Source of the DNA: Sphaerotilus uruguayifluvii
Lineage (GTDB): Bacteria > Pseudomonadota > Gammaproteobacteria > Burkholderiales > Burkholderiaceae_C
Assembly (NCBI RefSeq): GCF_013294065.1
Contig: NZ_JABSNM010000001.1
Coordinates: 139,925 to 203,924 of the forward strand
Length of the DNA: 64,000 nt
Direction: 5' to 3'
Under the pieces are notes generated by a model, which saw nothing but the letters and a program-made list of their open reading frames with translations, was not told the origin of the DNA and did not search any database. Below, piece by piece: positions 42,161 to 50,599 of the stretch. A program made the position numbers and the translations under genes. Positions within the stretch are counted from its first letter, which is position 1. Each line of letters starts with the position of its first letter.

Positions 42161-42823
42161 ATGGAACTCGATCTCGTGCTGGCCGCCGTGGCGGTGGCGG
42201 TGGCGCTGTGGCTGCGCCCCTGGCGTGTCGTCGGTCCGGCCGGGCCGCCGTGGGTCTGGCTGGGCTGGTGCGCGGTCATGCCGGTGCTGTGGGGCACCGA
42301 CCGCTATGTCGCGTCGACGGTGGTGCAGCCGCTGTCGGGCGCGGTGCTGCTGATGATGATGGCCGGCTGGCCGCTGGCGGTGCTGGCGATGGTGCCGGTG
42401 GCGCTGGCGACCTGGGCGATGGCCGGACTCGAGGGCGCCGAGGCGCTGCACCGGCTGGTCTGGCTCGGCGACATGCCGGCGACGATCGCGCTGGGCCTGG
42501 GCGCGGCGGTGCGGCGCTGGCTGCCCCACCAGCTCTTCGTCTACATCCTCGGCCGCGGCTTCGTCGCGACCGCACTGAGCTGCGTGCTGTCGGGCGCGCT
42601 GTCGATGGCGCTGCATGGCGCCACGCCCGGCCTCGATCCGGACGAGCAGATGATCGGCCGCTGGCTGGCCGCCTGGGGCGACGCCTTCCTGGTCGGCATG
42701 GTGGTGGCGATCTTCGTCGCCTTCCGGCCGGAGTGGCTGGCGACCTACTCGGACCGCCTCTACCTGCGCCCGCCGGAGTCCGGGGGGCCGCCCGACCGGG
42801 ACGACGGCCCGGGAGCGGAGTGA
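42161..42823 (+). CDS. ECF transporter CbiM-like permease (proteobacterial type)
   Basis: 220 residues, six or seven membrane segments. The segments HQLFVYILGRGFVATAL near 126 and DAFLVGMVVAIFVAFRPEWL near 183, ending in a YLRPP tail, are recognisable from the proteobacterial energy-coupling-factor permease family. The substrate (cobalt, nickel or vitamin) is unknown, and no ATPase partner is nearby. It is divergent from the SNF2-like gene over a 202-nt region that contains GATCGGTGTG twice. Confidence 0.75.
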   Translation: MELDLVLAAVAVAVALWLRPWRVVGPAGPPWVWLGWCAVMPVLWGTDRYVASTVVQPLSGAVLLMMMAGWPLAVLAMVPVALATWAMAGLEGAEALHRLVWLGDMPATIALGLGAAVRRWLPHQLFVYILGRGFVATALSCVLSGALSMALHGATPGLDPDEQMIGRWLAAWGDAFLVGMVVAIFVAFRPEWLATYSDRLYLRPPESGGPPDRDDGPGAE

Positions 42824-42857
42824 GGGGTTTTCCCGGATCGGGACCGGGCCGCGCGTC

Positions 42858-42863
42858 TAAGAT
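42858..42863 (+). promoter_or_regulatory. Candidate -10 (TAAGAT), leaderless
   Basis: Five of six bases match TATAAT; it is 9 nt before the ATG at 42873. Confidence 0.45.
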
Positions 42864-42872
42864 GCGCCGCTC

Positions 42873-44171
42873 ATGAAGATCGCCTCCCTGCTGCGGCCGC
42901 TGTCCTGGATCGTGCTGGCCTGTGCCGGCCTGCTCGTGCTGGTCCTGGCGCTGGCGCTGCGCTCGCGCCCCGGCGTCGCGCGCGATGCCGCCGCGCTCGA
43001 CGCCGGCGACATCGTGCGGCTGAAGCAGCAGCTGGTGCGGGCCGACCCGCGCCGGGCGCCGCACGCCCGCCCGCCCGAAGGCGGCGCGCCGGCGCTGCAG
43101 GTCTTCCGGGCCGAAGGCCGCGACGTCGACCTGCTGCTCAACGACGCGACGCAGCGCCTGCTGCATGTGCCCAGCCGGCTGACGCTGCAGGACGGGCACG
43201 CGCTGCTGCAGGCCAGCGTCGAGCTGTCGCCGGCCTTCGCGCCCTTCGGCCGCTGGCTCGACATCGAGGCCGCGCTGCGCGAGACCGGCGGCCTGCCCGA
43301 GCTCGAGCGGCTGCGCCTGGGCCGGCTGCCGGTGCCGGCGACGCTGGCCGAGTGGCTGCTGCGCCGCGAGATCGCGCGCCGCGGCGCCGCGCCCCAGGTC
43401 GATCTGCTGCTCGACATGGTGCAGCGGGTCGGCTTCGCGCCCGACCGGGTCGAGGTCGCCTATGTCTGGCGCGAGGATGCGCCGGACCGGCTGCGCGAGT
43501 CGCTGCTGCCGCCGGGGCTGGTGCCGCGGCTCCAGGCCCATGCCGCGGAGCTGGCGCGGCTGGCGCGCAAGGCGCCCGAGCCGGTGGCACTGCCGGTGCT
43601 GCTGCGGCCGATGCTGGCCTTCGCCGGCGGGCGCTGCGGCCTGGACTGTCCGCCCGCGCAGCTGACCGAGGAATACCGCGCCGCGCTGATCGTCATGGCG
43701 CTGCACGCCAGCGGCCAGCCGCTGTCGCGCATCGTGCCGCAGGCGCGCGACTGGCCGCGTGCGCCGGCGCGCCAGGTGACCCTGCGCGGCCGCGGCGACT
43801 TCGCGATGCATTTCCTGATCTCGGCGGTGCTGGCCGCCGAGGGCGGCGGGCGCCTGGCCGACGCGATCGGCATGTACAAGGAGGTCGCCGACTCGCGCGA
43901 CGGCAGCGGCTTCAGCTTCAACGACCTCGCCGCCGACCGCGCCGGCACCCGCTTCGGCCAGATCGTCGTGCACGACCCGGGGCGGCTGCGCGCGGCGGCC
44001 GGCCGCGACGCGCTGCCCGAGGACGACTTCATGCCGACGGTGGCCGACCTGCCCGAGTTCATGCCGCAGGCCGAGTTCCAGGCCCGCTACGGCGGCATCG
44101 GCGCGCCGGCCTACCGGCGCATGATGGCCGACATCGAGCAGCGGGTGATGTCGCGGCCGCTGCTGCGCTGA
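42873..44171 (+). CDS. Conserved membrane-anchored protein of unknown function
   Basis: 432 residues. One N-terminal helix (LSWIVLACAGLLVLVLALAL) anchors a large periplasmic domain. Distinct stretches are LTEEYRAALIVMALHASG, GDFAMHFLISAVLAAEGGG, IGMYKEVADSRDGSGFSFND and LAADRAGTRFG. I believe similar proteins occur in other Gammaproteobacteria and Betaproteobacteria, but I know of no assigned activity. The conserved HF, D and GSGFSF segments could form an enzyme centre. Nudix gene follows after 66 nt. Confidence 0.8.
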   Translation: MKIASLLRPLSWIVLACAGLLVLVLALALRSRPGVARDAAALDAGDIVRLKQQLVRADPRRAPHARPPEGGAPALQVFRAEGRDVDLLLNDATQRLLHVPSRLTLQDGHALLQASVELSPAFAPFGRWLDIEAALRETGGLPELERLRLGRLPVPATLAEWLLRREIARRGAAPQVDLLLDMVQRVGFAPDRVEVAYVWREDAPDRLRESLLPPGLVPRLQAHAAELARLARKAPEPVALPVLLRPMLAFAGGRCGLDCPPAQLTEEYRAALIVMALHASGQPLSRIVPQARDWPRAPARQVTLRGRGDFAMHFLISAVLAAEGGGRLADAIGMYKEVADSRDGSGFSFNDLAADRAGTRFGQIVVHDPGRLRAAAGRDALPEDDFMPTVADLPEFMPQAEFQARYGGIGAPAYRRMMADIEQRVMSRPLLR

Positions 44172-44237
44172 CCGGCCCCGGCCGGCCGCCTCGTGTCCAC
44201 CCCCGTGCTTTCTGCTTCCGCCGATCCGAGCCGCCCG

Positions 44238-44771
44238 ATGAATTCTCCACAGCCTGCCCTCCCTGCCCGCCTGCCCCGCGAGACGCTGGTCGAGGTGATC
44301 CGCCACACGCCGCTGGTCTCGATCGACCTGATCTGCCTCGATCCGCAGGGCCGTCTCCTGCTGGGCTGGCGCAGCAACCGGCCGGCGCAGGCGAGCTGGT
44401 TCGTGCCCGGCGGGCGCATCCTGAAGGACGAGCGCGTCGAGCAGGCGATCGAGCGCGTCGCCGCGGCCGAGCTCGGCCTGCCGGCGGCGCTGGCCGCGCA
44501 GGCGCGCCCGCTCGGCGTCTACCAGCACCTCTATCCGGACAATTTCGCCGGCGTCGAGGGCCTGGGCACGCACTACGTCGTGCTGGCCTGGACGCTGCGC
44601 CTGCCCGCGGGCGAGCTGCAGGCCGCCGATGCGCAGCACCGCGAGCTGCGCTGGTTCCGCGCCGAGGAGCTGCTGGCCGACCCGCAGGTGCATCCGAACA
44701 CGAAAGCCTATCTGGACACCTCGATCACCGGCCCGCGCACGGGCGCATCCGCCACAGGACTTGCAATCTGA
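44238..44771 (+). CDS. GDP-mannose mannosyl hydrolase-like Nudix protein
   Basis: 177 residues. The altered Nudix box VPGGRILKDERVEQAIERV then AAAELGL is the Gmm type (Arg and Asp replacing the usual Glu pair), and HTPLVSIDLICLDPQGRLLLG resembles Gmm N-termini. Gmm splits GDP-mannose into GDP and mannose. An upstream GTG at 44193 is possible but the ATG at 44238 better fits family length. Its position next to the exopolysaccharide genes suggests control of GDP-mannose supply. Confidence 0.88.
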   Translation: MNSPQPALPARLPRETLVEVIRHTPLVSIDLICLDPQGRLLLGWRSNRPAQASWFVPGGRILKDERVEQAIERVAAAELGLPAALAAQARPLGVYQHLYPDNFAGVEGLGTHYVVLAWTLRLPAGELQAADAQHRELRWFRAEELLADPQVHPNTKAYLDTSITGPRTGASATGLAI

Positions 44772-44835
44772 AGCGAGTTTTAACAAGTGGCGTATTTTTT
44801 AACTTCGGTTTAATCCAAGTCACGGGAACGACCGA

Positions 44836-44875
44836 GTCCCCGGCTACCATTCATGTGAATCTTCACGCCGGGGAC
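44836..44875. promoter_or_regulatory. Nested inverted repeat upstream of beta-helix gene
   Basis: GTCCCCGGC (44836-44844) and GCCGGGGAC (44867-44875) pair perfectly; between them ATTCATGTGAAT (44849-44860) is itself a palindrome. It lies 55 nt before the ATG and after an AT-rich stretch (about 44772-44820) that could hold the promoter. It could be a 5' leader hairpin or an operator. Confidence 0.5.
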
Positions 44876-44929
44876 GGGCAGCGAGTGCCAGTCCAGCGAA
44901 GTCCGGTCATCACGGAAGCAAGGGACCTG

Positions 44930-46153
44930 ATGCGCGGCAGTGTGTCGCAGACCCGGACGCGCCGGACTGGCGCCGGCCCGCCCCGGCGTGGAGAGGACCT
45001 CTCTGAGGACGGGCCTCGATCGGCCCGGAAGGCGGCCGTTGCCGGGCTGATCCTCGCCGCAGTCGCCTGCGGCCCTGCGGCCGTCCGTGCCGCTCCCCCG
45101 CCGCCCTCTGCATCCGCCCCCACCGTCGTCTCCGCCGCGTGCCCGCATGCCTGCGGGTTGCCCGGGCCGGAGGTGGATGTGCGCAATTTCGGCGCGATCG
45201 CCGACGACGACCGGCCGGACGACGACGCGATCCGTCGTGCGCTGGCGACACTGCCGCCGGGATCCGTGCTGGTGCTGCCGCCGGGTCGTTACATCCAGGC
45301 GCACAGCCTGGTCATCGACCGGCCCGGCGTGACGCTGCGTGGCGTCGGGGCCACGCTGCAGGCCACCGATCCGCATGACCACGCGCTGGTGCTCCAGGCC
45401 GATGCCACCGGCGTGCTCGGCCTGAGGCTGACGGCGCGTCCCGAGCGCCGCGGCGACCGGCCCGAGCAGTCCCGGCTGGTGCTGCGCGGCGCCGGCCAGC
45501 GGGTGCGCGACGTGCGCATCGACGGCGCCGCCTCGGCCGGCGTGCTGGTGCTGGGCGCCTCGGACTTCGCGATCACCGGCACCGAGGTGCGCGGCACGCT
45601 GGCCGACGGCATCCATGTCACCGGCGCCAGCCATCGCGGCTGCATTCTCGGCAACCGGGTGCGCGACGCCGGCGACGACCTGATCTCGGTGGTGTCCTAC
45701 GAGGCCGACGCGGCGCCGGTGCGCGACGTGCTCGTCGCCGGCAACGAGGTCGCCGGCGGGCGCTGGGGGCGCGGGCTGTCGGTGGTCGGCGGCGAGCACA
45801 TCACGCTGCGCGACAACCGCATCGCCGACGTGCTGCGCGCCGCCGGCATCCTGATCGCCCGCGAGGGCTCGTGGCACACGCGCGGCGTCGACGAGGTGCG
45901 CGTCGAGGGCAACCGCCTCGAGCGCATCGGCCGGCCGCAGGACGCGGCCCGGGCCGCCGGCGCGCCGACCGGCCATGCGGCCGTCGAGGTGCACCGCTGG
46001 CGCGTGCCGCCGCGCCTGCCCGGCATCGGCCGGCTGCATGTCGCGGACAACCGGGTCGACGACAGCGGCGTGCCGGCGCTGCACCTGGGCGACGGACGCC
46101 AGGATCCGGCCGTCCTGGGCGCGCGCGTCGACTGCGCCGCGGGGGCTCAGTAG
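44930..46153 (+). CDS. Secreted right-handed beta-helix protein (pectate-lyase-like)
   Basis: 407 residues. Long signal region (basic, then AAVAGLILAAVACGPAAVRA), then VRNFGAIADDDRPDDDAIRRAL, the typical beginning of the pectate lyase_3 beta-helix family, followed by many short parallel-helix coils (GILIAREG, VEGNRLERIG). Relatives are polysaccharide lyases, epimerases or hydrolases. Next to the exopolysaccharide genes it may trim or modify the polymer in the periplasm. AAGGGA precedes the ATG. It overlaps the fused glycosyltransferase gene tail to tail by 7 nt. Confidence 0.85.
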   Translation: MRGSVSQTRTRRTGAGPPRRGEDLSEDGPRSARKAAVAGLILAAVACGPAAVRAAPPPPSASAPTVVSAACPHACGLPGPEVDVRNFGAIADDDRPDDDAIRRALATLPPGSVLVLPPGRYIQAHSLVIDRPGVTLRGVGATLQATDPHDHALVLQADATGVLGLRLTARPERRGDRPEQSRLVLRGAGQRVRDVRIDGAASAGVLVLGASDFAITGTEVRGTLADGIHVTGASHRGCILGNRVRDAGDDLISVVSYEADAAPVRDVLVAGNEVAGGRWGRGLSVVGGEHITLRDNRIADVLRAAGILIAREGSWHTRGVDEVRVEGNRLERIGRPQDAARAAGAPTGHAAVEVHRWRVPPRLPGIGRLHVADNRVDDSGVPALHLGDGRQDPAVLGARVDCAAGAQ

Positions 46154-48405
46154 GCGTTGAGCACCACGCCGGCGATGTCGGCGCGGGTGCGGCGCAGCCG
46201 GTCCACCAGCAGGTTCATCGAGCGCGCGTCGGTGCGGCCGTTGCGGCCGACCAGCACCGCCTGGCCGCAGGTCGCGGCGATGACGCGCGCGTCGGCGCAG
46301 GCGCGTGCCGGCGGCGTGTCGACGATGACGCGGTCGAACTCGCGCTGCAGCTCGCGCAGCAGCACGCCGAACAGCGGCTGCTGCAGCAGCTCGAGCGGAT
46401 TGGGCGGCGGCGCGCCGACCTGCATGACGAACAGGCCCGGCAGGTCGGCCGAGCGGTCGAAGGGCCGCTGCGGCCGGCGGCCGTTGAGCAGGTCCGACAG
46501 GCTGGCGCGCTCCTTCAGGCCGAAGACGCGGTGCAGCGCCGGCTCGCGCAGGTTGCCGTCGACCAGCACGGTGCGCTCGCCGAGCTGGCTGAAGGTGATG
46601 GCCAGGTTGGCCGCGACATGGGTGCGGCCGTCGCCGTGGTCCGGGCTGACCACCGCCATCGGCACCCGCGGGCCGGCCATGATGCGGCTGCGCAGCTCGC
46701 GGAAGGCCTCGGCCTGCGCGCCGTAGGGATCGGTCGCGACGACCAGGCCGCCGGCGCCGAGCCGGCTGGCGTCGAGCGAGTAGGGATAGTTGAACTGCTG
46801 CGCCAGCGCCCACAGCACGTCGGCCTGCGTGGCCAGGTCGAGCGCGACCGCGGCCTCGCCGAAGCGCAGCTGCAGGCGCTTCTGCACCACCAGGATGTGC
46901 GCGATGTCGCCGTCCGACAGCGGCCGGATGGTGCGCAGCAGCTCGCCGAGCGGTCGCCCGGGATGGGCCGGCGGCGTCGGCGTGCCTGCGGCCGGCTCGT
47001 CGTGCGGCGCCAGCGGATCGGGCATCGGGCGGTAGGCGGCATGCACCTCCGGCGAGAGCTGCGGCTCGTCGGCCGCGGGATCGTGCCGTGGCGTCGGGCT
47101 CGGAGGGGCGGAGGCGGGCATCGGCGTGGGTTCGGGCGGGGGCAGGGGCGTCGGCATCGGCAGGGCGGCAGCGCGGGTCGGGACCGGGGCCGGCATCGGG
47201 GCCGCGATCGGGGCCGAGGGCCGGGGCGCCGGCCGGGCGAGGGCCGCCTCGTCGGCCGGCGCGTGAAAGGCGGCCCAGGCGCGCTCGACCTCGGCGGCGA
47301 AGCGCTCGCGGAAGCGCTCCGGCGCGAAGTCCTCGGCGTGGCGGCGGCAGGTCTCGGGCGCGATCGGCTCGGGCAGCGCCTCGAAGGCCTCGACCGCGGC
47401 GATCAGCGCCTCGGGCGTCTGCGCGTCGAAGAACACGCCGGTGCGCCGCGCCGGGTCGCCGCGGCCGCGCACCGTCTCCAGCGAGCCGCCGCGGCCGTAG
47501 GCGATCACCGGCGTGCCGCAGGCCTGGGCCTCGACCGGGGTGATGCCGAAGTCCTCCTCGGCGGCGAAGACGAAGGCGCGCGCGCGCTGCATGTGGTCGA
47601 CCAGCGTGGCGTCGTCCTTGAAGCCGAGCACCGTCACGTTCGGGCCGGCGGCGGCGCGCACCTTGTCCATGTCGGGACCGTCGCCGATGACCACCAGCCG
47701 GCGCTGCGGCATGCGCGCGAAGGCCTCGACGATCATCGGCATGCGCTTGTACGGCACCATGCGCGAGGCGGTCAGGTAGAAGTCCTCCTTGTCGGCGCGC
47801 AGCGCGAAGCGCGCCACGTCCACCGGCGGATGCACCACGCCGGCCTCGCGCCGGTAGACCTTGCGCACCCGCCGGCCGATGAAGGCCGAGTTGGCGACGA
47901 AGCGATCGACGCCGGCGGCGGTGCGGCTGTCCCACAGCCGCATGTAGTGCAGCATCGCGCGGGCGAAGGCGCCCTTCATGCCACCCTCCATGCCGGACTC
48001 GCGCAGGTACTGGTGCTGCATGTCCCAGGCATAGCGGATCGGCGAATGGATGTAGCAGACATGGAGCTGGTCCGGCCCGGTCAGCACGCCCTTGGCCACC
48101 GCGTGGCTCGACGAGACGATCAGGTCGTAGCCCGACAGGTCGTGCTGCTCGACCGCCAGCGGCATCAGCGGCAGGTAGTGGCGGAAGCGCTTGCGCGCGC
48201 CCGGCAGGCGCTGGATGAAGGTGGTGCGCGCGACCCGCCCGCCCAGGAAGCCGCGCTCGCCGGGGCCGAGAAAGTCGACCACCGAATACAGGTCGGCCTG
48301 CGGATAGATCTTCAGCAGCTGCTCGACCACCTTCTCGCTGCCGGCATGGTTGACCAGCCATTCGTGGACGATGGCGACGCGCTCGGGACGGGGCAGGGCG
48401 GACAT
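46147..48405 (-). CDS. GT4 glycosyltransferase fused to EpsG-type BY-kinase-like domain
   Basis: 752 residues with three parts. Residues 1-375: GT4 glycosyltransferase (VAIVHEWLVNHAGSEKVVEQ, SRMVPYKR, GDGPDMD, EEDFGITPVEAQACGTPV). Residues 385-480: Pro/Ala linker. Residues 485-752: an EpsG-like unit made of an MshEN-type module (LGELLRTIRPLSDGDIAHIL, RFGEAAVALDL) and a MinD-like ATPase (GDGRTH 591-596, VLVDGNLREP, VIVDTPPA). The Walker A Lys is Arg. No Tyr cluster is present at the C-terminus. The last gene of the minus-strand cluster, 13 nt after the GT4 gene. Confidence 0.92.
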   Translation of the reverse strand: MSALPRPERVAIVHEWLVNHAGSEKVVEQLLKIYPQADLYSVVDFLGPGERGFLGGRVARTTFIQRLPGARKRFRHYLPLMPLAVEQHDLSGYDLIVSSSHAVAKGVLTGPDQLHVCYIHSPIRYAWDMQHQYLRESGMEGGMKGAFARAMLHYMRLWDSRTAAGVDRFVANSAFIGRRVRKVYRREAGVVHPPVDVARFALRADKEDFYLTASRMVPYKRMPMIVEAFARMPQRRLVVIGDGPDMDKVRAAAGPNVTVLGFKDDATLVDHMQRARAFVFAAEEDFGITPVEAQACGTPVIAYGRGGSLETVRGRGDPARRTGVFFDAQTPEALIAAVEAFEALPEPIAPETCRRHAEDFAPERFRERFAAEVERAWAAFHAPADEAALARPAPRPSAPIAAPMPAPVPTRAAALPMPTPLPPPEPTPMPASAPPSPTPRHDPAADEPQLSPEVHAAYRPMPDPLAPHDEPAAGTPTPPAHPGRPLGELLRTIRPLSDGDIAHILVVQKRLQLRFGEAAVALDLATQADVLWALAQQFNYPYSLDASRLGAGGLVVATDPYGAQAEAFRELRSRIMAGPRVPMAVVSPDHGDGRTHVAANLAITFSQLGERTVLVDGNLREPALHRVFGLKERASLSDLLNGRRPQRPFDRSADLPGLFVMQVGAPPPNPLELLQQPLFGVLLRELQREFDRVIVDTPPARACADARVIAATCGQAVLVGRNGRTDARSMNLLVDRLRRTRADIAGVVLNAY

Positions 48406-48418
48406 CGGGAAATCCTCC

Positions 48419-49486
48419 TCAGACGAAGTGCAGGTCCATCAGGTCGGCGAACTCGCGTGCGGCCCGCTCCCAGGTGAAATGCGCCGCGCGCAGCCGGCCG
48501 GCCTCGCGCAGCTCGGCCGCCAGCGTCCTGGAGCCCAGCACCCGGCGCAGCTGCGCCGCCAGCGTGGCTGGATCGTCCGGGTCGCAGTAGAGCGCGGCGT
48601 CGCCGCAGACCTCCGGCAGCGAGGCGCGGTCGGAGGAGATCACCGGGCAGCCGCAGCACATCGCCTCCAGCGGCGGCAGGCCGAAGCCCTCGTAGAAGGA
48701 CGGGAAGACGAAGCAGGCCGCGCCCTCGTAGAGCGCGCGCAGCTGCTGGTCGCTGACGTAGCCGGTGCGCTGCAGCCGGCTGTCGTCCAGGTCCAGGCCG
48801 CCGGCCTGCGCGAAGATGCGCGCGTTGCCGCCGCCGGCGGCCACCAGCACGATGCCGGGATCGTCCAGCAGCGCCATCGCCTTCAGCACCGCGGCGAAGT
48901 TCTTGTTGTGCGACAGGCTGCCGACCGCCAGCACGTAGCGCCGGCCCTGCAGGTCCAGGCGCTCGAACACCGTCGGATCGGCCGGCAGGCGCAGGATGTG
49001 CTCGCCGCCCTCGGGCAGCACCTCGATGTCGAGGAAGGGCCGGCCGAAATGGCGCTCGAGCTCGCCGGCGCTGAAGCGCGACACCGTGGTGACGACGCGC
49101 GCGCGGTGCATCACCGAGTCCAGCATGACCCGGTACCAGTGGCGGAAGGCGAAGCCGTAGTTGCGCGGATTGGCCACCGCCGCCGCGTCGTGGATCACCA
49201 CCATCTGGCGCTGGTGGCGCAGCGGGGCGGTGTTGCACAGGTTCACCAGCGGCTCGTCGCCGGCCAGCGCCGGCAGCTCGGTCTGCTCCCAGCGGTGGCC
49301 CTGGTGGCGGCCGGCGCGCTCCAGCCCCAGGCCCGGCGGCAGCGGCGTGACCAGCGCGGCGTCCTGCGGCACGATCGCGCGCGCCTGCGGCAGCAGGCCC
49401 AGCCGCGCGCCCGCACCGAGCAGCTCGATGGCGAAGCGGTCCACGCCGGTGGCCGGGCGGGTCAGGAAACGGGCGTTGATCAGCAT
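48419..49486 (-). CDS. GT4-family glycosyltransferase
   Basis: 355 residues. N-terminal MLINARFLTRPATGVDRFAIEL, nucleotide-sugar domain with VGSLSHNKNFAAVLKA near 185, and PSFYEGFGLPPLEAMCCGCPV near 262, the retaining GT4 donor site with the EX7E Glu pair. It adds one sugar to the lipid-linked repeat unit on the cytoplasmic side. Acceptor and sugar unknown. It is 24 nt from the GT2 gene. Confidence 0.94.
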   Translation of the reverse strand: MLINARFLTRPATGVDRFAIELLGAGARLGLLPQARAIVPQDAALVTPLPPGLGLERAGRHQGHRWEQTELPALAGDEPLVNLCNTAPLRHQRQMVVIHDAAAVANPRNYGFAFRHWYRVMLDSVMHRARVVTTVSRFSAGELERHFGRPFLDIEVLPEGGEHILRLPADPTVFERLDLQGRRYVLAVGSLSHNKNFAAVLKAMALLDDPGIVLVAAGGGNARIFAQAGGLDLDDSRLQRTGYVSDQQLRALYEGAACFVFPSFYEGFGLPPLEAMCCGCPVISSDRASLPEVCGDAALYCDPDDPATLAAQLRRVLGSRTLAAELREAGRLRAAHFTWERAAREFADLMDLHFV

Positions 49487-49510
49487 GCTCGGGCTCTCCT
49501 GCCTCGTGCT

Positions 49511-50599
49511 TCAGAGCCGGCGCAGCAGGCGTGCCAGCCGGTGCTGCGCTGCGGGCGAGCTGTCGGGCTCGCGGCCCGGATCGGCGACCGTGCCGCTCTC
49601 GCGCCGGTGCAGCCGCGCGATCCGGCGGGCCGGCGTGTCGGGCAGCAGCAGCACCGCGACCATCCAGCCCAGCATCAGCAGCCGCCGCGCCGGCGCCAGG
49701 CCCGGCCAGCGCAGCACCGAGCGCAGCACGCGCACGACGGTGCGCCGCCGCGGCAGCCCGGCCGGTGCGCCGCCGAAGCGCAGCCCCAGCACCAGCGTGC
49801 GCGCCTCCCACGGCGCCAGCCCCGCCGGGCGGCGGTGCGCGATGCCCAGGCGCTCCAGCGCCGACGACAGCGCCTGCTTGCCCTGGTCGATGCGCCGGCA
49901 GGCGTCGGCGAGCGAGCCGTGGCGGCCGACGGCCAGCAGCTCGTCCTCGCCGCCGCTGCGGCAGGCGCCCAGCGCGACCGGGATCGAGCGCACCTCGCCG
50001 CAGGCCGGCGCGAGCAGGATCGGCACGGTGTCGGCGCCGTCATGCCACGGCGCCTCGTCCAGCGGCAGCACCCGCGCGAGGTAGTCGCGGTGGAAGGCGT
50101 TGCCCGAGCACGGCGGCGAGCCGTAGGCGCCGAACTCGCGCAGCAGCGCCAGCGCCTGCGCGCCGCCGTGCAGGTCGCGCGGCAGCAGGCGGCCCAGCGG
50201 ACGGTCGTCGGCATCGACCAGGTCGAGTCGGAACTGCACCTTGCTGACGCCCGGGCGCCAGGCCGCGAGCACCTCGGCGGCGGCCTCCGGATGCAGCCAG
50301 TCCTCCGACTCCAGGAAGACGATCAGCTCGCCGCGTGCCGCGGCGAAGCCGGCGTTCATCGCCGCGGCCTCGCTGTCGTCGTCGAGCGCGATCAGCGGCA
50401 GCTGCGGCGCGTGGCGGCGGATCGCCGCCAGCGAGCCGTCGCGCGAGCCGGCGTCGACGATCAGGATCTCCAGCGCCTCGGGCGTGTCGTGGCGCAGCGT
50501 CTGCGCCAGCGCCGATTCGATCGCGTGCGCGACGAAGCGCTCGCGCCGGCGGTTGACGACGACGATGCTCAGCCGCGGGCGGCTCGTGTGCAGGTTCAT
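49511..50599 (-). CDS. GT2-family glycosyltransferase
   Basis: 362 residues. GT-A fold: LSIVVVNRRRERFVAHAIESAL at the N-terminus, VDAGSRDGS near 48 and ESEDWLHPEA (acidic DXD-like element) near 93. A hydrophobic stretch near the C-terminus (LLMLGWMVAVLLLP) may anchor it to the inner membrane. It probably transfers a sugar to the repeat unit. It overlaps the polymerase gene by 4 nt (ATGA). Confidence 0.92.
   Translation of the reverse strand: MNLHTSRPRLSIVVVNRRRERFVAHAIESALAQTLRHDTPEALEILIVDAGSRDGSLAAIRRHAPQLPLIALDDDSEAAAMNAGFAAARGELIVFLESEDWLHPEAAAEVLAAWRPGVSKVQFRLDLVDADDRPLGRLLPRDLHGGAQALALLREFGAYGSPPCSGNAFHRDYLARVLPLDEAPWHDGADTVPILLAPACGEVRSIPVALGACRSGGEDELLAVGRHGSLADACRRIDQGKQALSSALERLGIAHRRPAGLAPWEARTLVLGLRFGGAPAGLPRRRTVVRVLRSVLRWPGLAPARRLLMLGWMVAVLLLPDTPARRIARLHRRESGTVADPGREPDSSPAAQHRLARLLRRL

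Noticed and set aside
44772-44835. T-rich run after the Nudix gene as a rho-independent terminator
   Set aside because: No stem precedes the T-rich stretch; it is more likely the promoter of the beta-helix gene.
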